Under the pieces are notes generated by a model that saw nothing but the letters and a program-made list of their open reading frames with translations, was not told where the DNA came from and made no database searches. The translations under genes were made by a program, and so were the position numbers. Shown piece after piece: positions 62,524 to 64,000 of a DNA stretch of 64,000 nt (positions within the stretch are counted from its first letter, which is position 1; each line of letters starts with the position of its first letter). This DNA is from Thalassotalea sp. Sam97 (GTDB taxonomy: Bacteria; Pseudomonadota; Gammaproteobacteria; Enterobacterales; Alteromonadaceae): assembly GCF_041379765.1 (NCBI RefSeq), contig NZ_CP166919.1:558001-622000 (forward strand), given 5' to 3'.

Positions 62524-63043
62524 GCTCGTCTGCTGTCGTGCTGCGCGCTGCAATCTCCTAGCATGTTGCGCAGCTTTGACTTTCTATATCGTCATGGCGT
62601 CATATGCCATTGCTCTACATTTGTTTTCCAGTTTGTGGTTAGCCCTTTTCACTGTCGCAATCATGAGTCTATTGCTGTTTTTGGTGTTGGTGTTGCTACA
62701 ACAACCGCTCCCCATGGGGAGCTATGTGTTAGACCAGCAAGGGTGTTTGACGATCAGTCCCTGGCATCATTATCAATTACTCACGGCTAGTCGAGTGTTA
62801 CCTTTTGCTTTGTGTTTGGTGGTTAATGAACGCATAAAGTTTGTTGGCCCTAGAGAGCCAGAATCCGCGTCGTCAACCCCCAATGCAATGGTGTGGGGCG
62901 CAAAACAGCGTCGATATCAAACCATAAAAAAGCGCTATTTTTTGCTTAGCAAGACCGCGATGGCAACGCAAGACTATCGACGTTTAGCGCGTGTTATTGT
63001 TCGGTTATCCATGGCGCCAGATGATAAACTACGCCATGAATAA
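62471..63043 (+). CDS. ygfX: YgfX-family membrane protein (CptA)
   Basis: The family partner of SdhE, claimed as a toxin that acts on cytoskeletal proteins in E. coli. Two hydrophobic helices (NLLACCAALTFYIVMASYAIAL, LALFTVAIMSLLLFLVLVLL) are followed by a cytoplasmic domain ending YRRLARVIVRLSM, the usual 'W/YRRLRR' close. Start is uncertain: the ATG at 62471 has GAGG upstream but overlaps sdhE by 53 bases, and a later ATG at 62594 would lose the first helix. 190 residues from the first. Confidence 0.78.
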   Translation: MKPSTPWYNTSSTELKYKLVCCRAARCNLLACCAALTFYIVMASYAIALHLFSSLWLALFTVAIMSLLLFLVLVLLQQPLPMGSYVLDQQGCLTISPWHHYQLLTASRVLPFALCLVVNERIKFVGPREPESASSTPNAMVWGAKQRRYQTIKKRYFLLSKTAMATQDYRRLARVIVRLSMAPDDKLRHE

Positions 63044-63072
63044 AACCTTGAGAGATTCAAAAGGAAGGGCTT

Positions 63073-64000
63073 TTAGTTGTTTGTGCTGTTAGGCGTTAGT
63101 ACTGTTGGCCCTGACTGTGGCAGCTGCTCGGGGTAATCTAAGGTGTAGTGTAAACCTCGTGATTCTTTGCGTTGCATCGCCGAGAGAATGATAAGTTCTG
63201 CGACTTGCACTAAGTTACGTAACTCGAGCAAATTATTACTGACGCGAAAGTTTTTATAGTACTCTTGGATTTCTGTATTGAGTAAGTTAACGCGATTTAA
63301 GGCTCGCTCTAAGCGTTTTGTGGTGCGCACAATACCAACGTAATCCCACATAAACAAACGCAGTTCATGCCAGTTATGTTGAATCACGACTTCTTCATCG
63401 GAGTTTGTCACACGGCTTTCATCCCATGCTGGAATTTGTACAATTTTCGCTTTGTCCGATAGCTTCTGTTGAATATCTTGGGCAGCACTGCGAGCAAAAA
63501 CGATACACTCAAGCAACGAGTTACTGGCCATGCGGTTAGCACCATGCAAACCGGTATAGGAGACTTCACCTATGGCATATAAATTGGCAACGTCGGTTTG
63601 ACCAAACTTGTCAGTCATTACGCCACCACAAGTGTAATGTGCCGCAGGTACCACGGGTAATGGCTGTTTCGTCATATCAAAACCAAGCTCGCTGGTACGC
63701 TGATAAATGGTAGGGAAGTGTGACTTGATAAATGCCGGCTCTTTATGGCTGATATCAAGATACATGCAATCGGCACCTAAGCGTTTCATTTCATAGTCAA
63801 TTGCTCGAGCAACCACATCGCGCGGTGCGAGTTCGGCACGGTCATCAAACTCAGGCATAAACCGGCTACCATCAGGGCGACGTAAAATGGCCCCTTCACC
63901 TCGTAATGCCTCGGTAAGTAAGAAAGTCCCCGCTTGTGGGTGATATAAGCAAGTGGGATGAAATTGATTGAACTCCATATTTGCTACCCGACAACCCGCT
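63073..64000 (-). CDS. nadB: L-aspartate oxidase, C-terminal part (cut by window edge)
   Basis: FAD enzyme that oxidises aspartate to iminoaspartate in NAD synthesis. The visible 309 residues begin GCRVANMEFNQFHPT and carry TEALRGEGAIL, AELAPRDVVARAID, PAAHYTCGGVM (active-site His/Arg region) and GLHGANRMASNSLLE, matching E. coli NadB. The N-terminal FAD-binding third lies outside the window. Convergent with ygfX. Confidence 0.95.
   Translation of the reverse strand, partial: AGCRVANMEFNQFHPTCLYHPQAGTFLLTEALRGEGAILRRPDGSRFMPEFDDRAELAPRDVVARAIDYEMKRLGADCMYLDISHKEPAFIKSHFPTIYQRTSELGFDMTKQPLPVVPAAHYTCGGVMTDKFGQTDVANLYAIGEVSYTGLHGANRMASNSLLECIVFARSAAQDIQQKLSDKAKIVQIPAWDESRVTNSDEEVVIQHNWHELRLFMWDYVGIVRTTKRLERALNRVNLLNTEIQEYYKNFRVSNNLLELRNLVQVAELIILSAMQRKESRGLHYTLDYPEQLPQSGPTVLTPNSTNN

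Noticed and set aside
1..64000. tRNA, rRNA, CRISPR array, prophage or toxin-antitoxin modules.
   Set aside because: None could be supported by reading the sequence. sdhE-ygfX has been called a toxin-antitoxin pair (CptBA), but its main role is in flavinylation.

Overview
This window looks like chromosome from a marine gammaproteobacterium of the order Alteromonadales, most like Colwelliaceae (Thalassotalea/Colwellia). The basis is gene order (focA-pflB, anmK-mepM opposite tyrS, purL opposite mltF, hemW-rdgB-yggT-proC-yggS opposite pilT-pilU, ygfZ opposite sdhE-ygfX and nadB), protein sequences close to E. coli core enzymes but clearly divergent, AT-leaning base composition (judged by eye), and a dispersed-repeat-like element flanked by ATACCAAT ends. 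I see no rRNA, tRNA, CRISPR array, prophage or intact insertion sequence.

Layout. 1-2.2 kb: fermentative formate genes, with pflB cut by the window edge. 2.3-6.6 kb: a small unknown gene, the cell-wall genes anmK and mepM, and tyrS. 6.7-13 kb: a DUF4136 lipoprotein, an RraB-like regulator, a TRIC/YadS membrane protein, a periplasmic rhodanese, mtnN, a YdeP-type molybdoenzyme and an all-alpha dUTPase. 13-17 kb: a three-gene glucosylglycerate operon holding synthase, phosphatase and phosphorylase, with a sigma-54-type promoter and NtrC-like operators upstream. 17.4-19.4 kb: an islet of four small accessory genes. 19.6-25 kb: a divergent polyamine locus, speB-speA plus a follower gene one way and a eukaryotic-type S-adenosylmethionine decarboxylase plus speE the other. 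25-32 kb: a GST-like protein, a porin, a three-domain sulfur enzyme (cysteine desulfurase, persulfide-dioxygenase-like and rhodanese) next to iscX, and malic enzyme. 32-40 kb: an S9 peptidase, several small genes including a second RraB-like protein, acpH, a membrane-anchored cyclophilin, an iodotyrosine-deiodinase-like nitroreductase, a LysE exporter and a TM2-SHOCT protein. 40-48 kb: purL, mltF, an unlisted 45-residue basic protein, tadA, a PspB-like peptide and a DUF900 hydrolase. 48-56 kb: a MITE-like repeat, hemW, rdgB, a DUF4426 gene, yggT, proC, yggS, pilT, pilU and a 2OG-Fe(II) oxygenase. 56-64 kb: metK behind a MetJ operator, rsmE, gshB, yqgE, slyD, ygfZ, sdhE, ygfX and nadB (cut by the window edge).

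How it fits together. MetK makes S-adenosylmethionine. The SpeD/SpeE pair uses it with SpeA/SpeB-derived putrescine to make spermidine, and MtnN clears the methylthioadenosine released. The glucosylglycerate operon can both make and reclaim a nitrogen-free compatible solute, and its promoter suggests induction when nitrogen is short. The sulfur fusion enzyme joins persulfide production, oxidation and sulfur transfer in one chain.

The observations most worth follow-up are the sigma-54/NtrC-like control of the glucosylglycerate operon, the tri-domain sulfur enzyme, the deiodinase-like flavoprotein, the eukaryotic-type SpeD and the 45-residue basic ORF. All calls come from reading the sequence. 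No database search was run.
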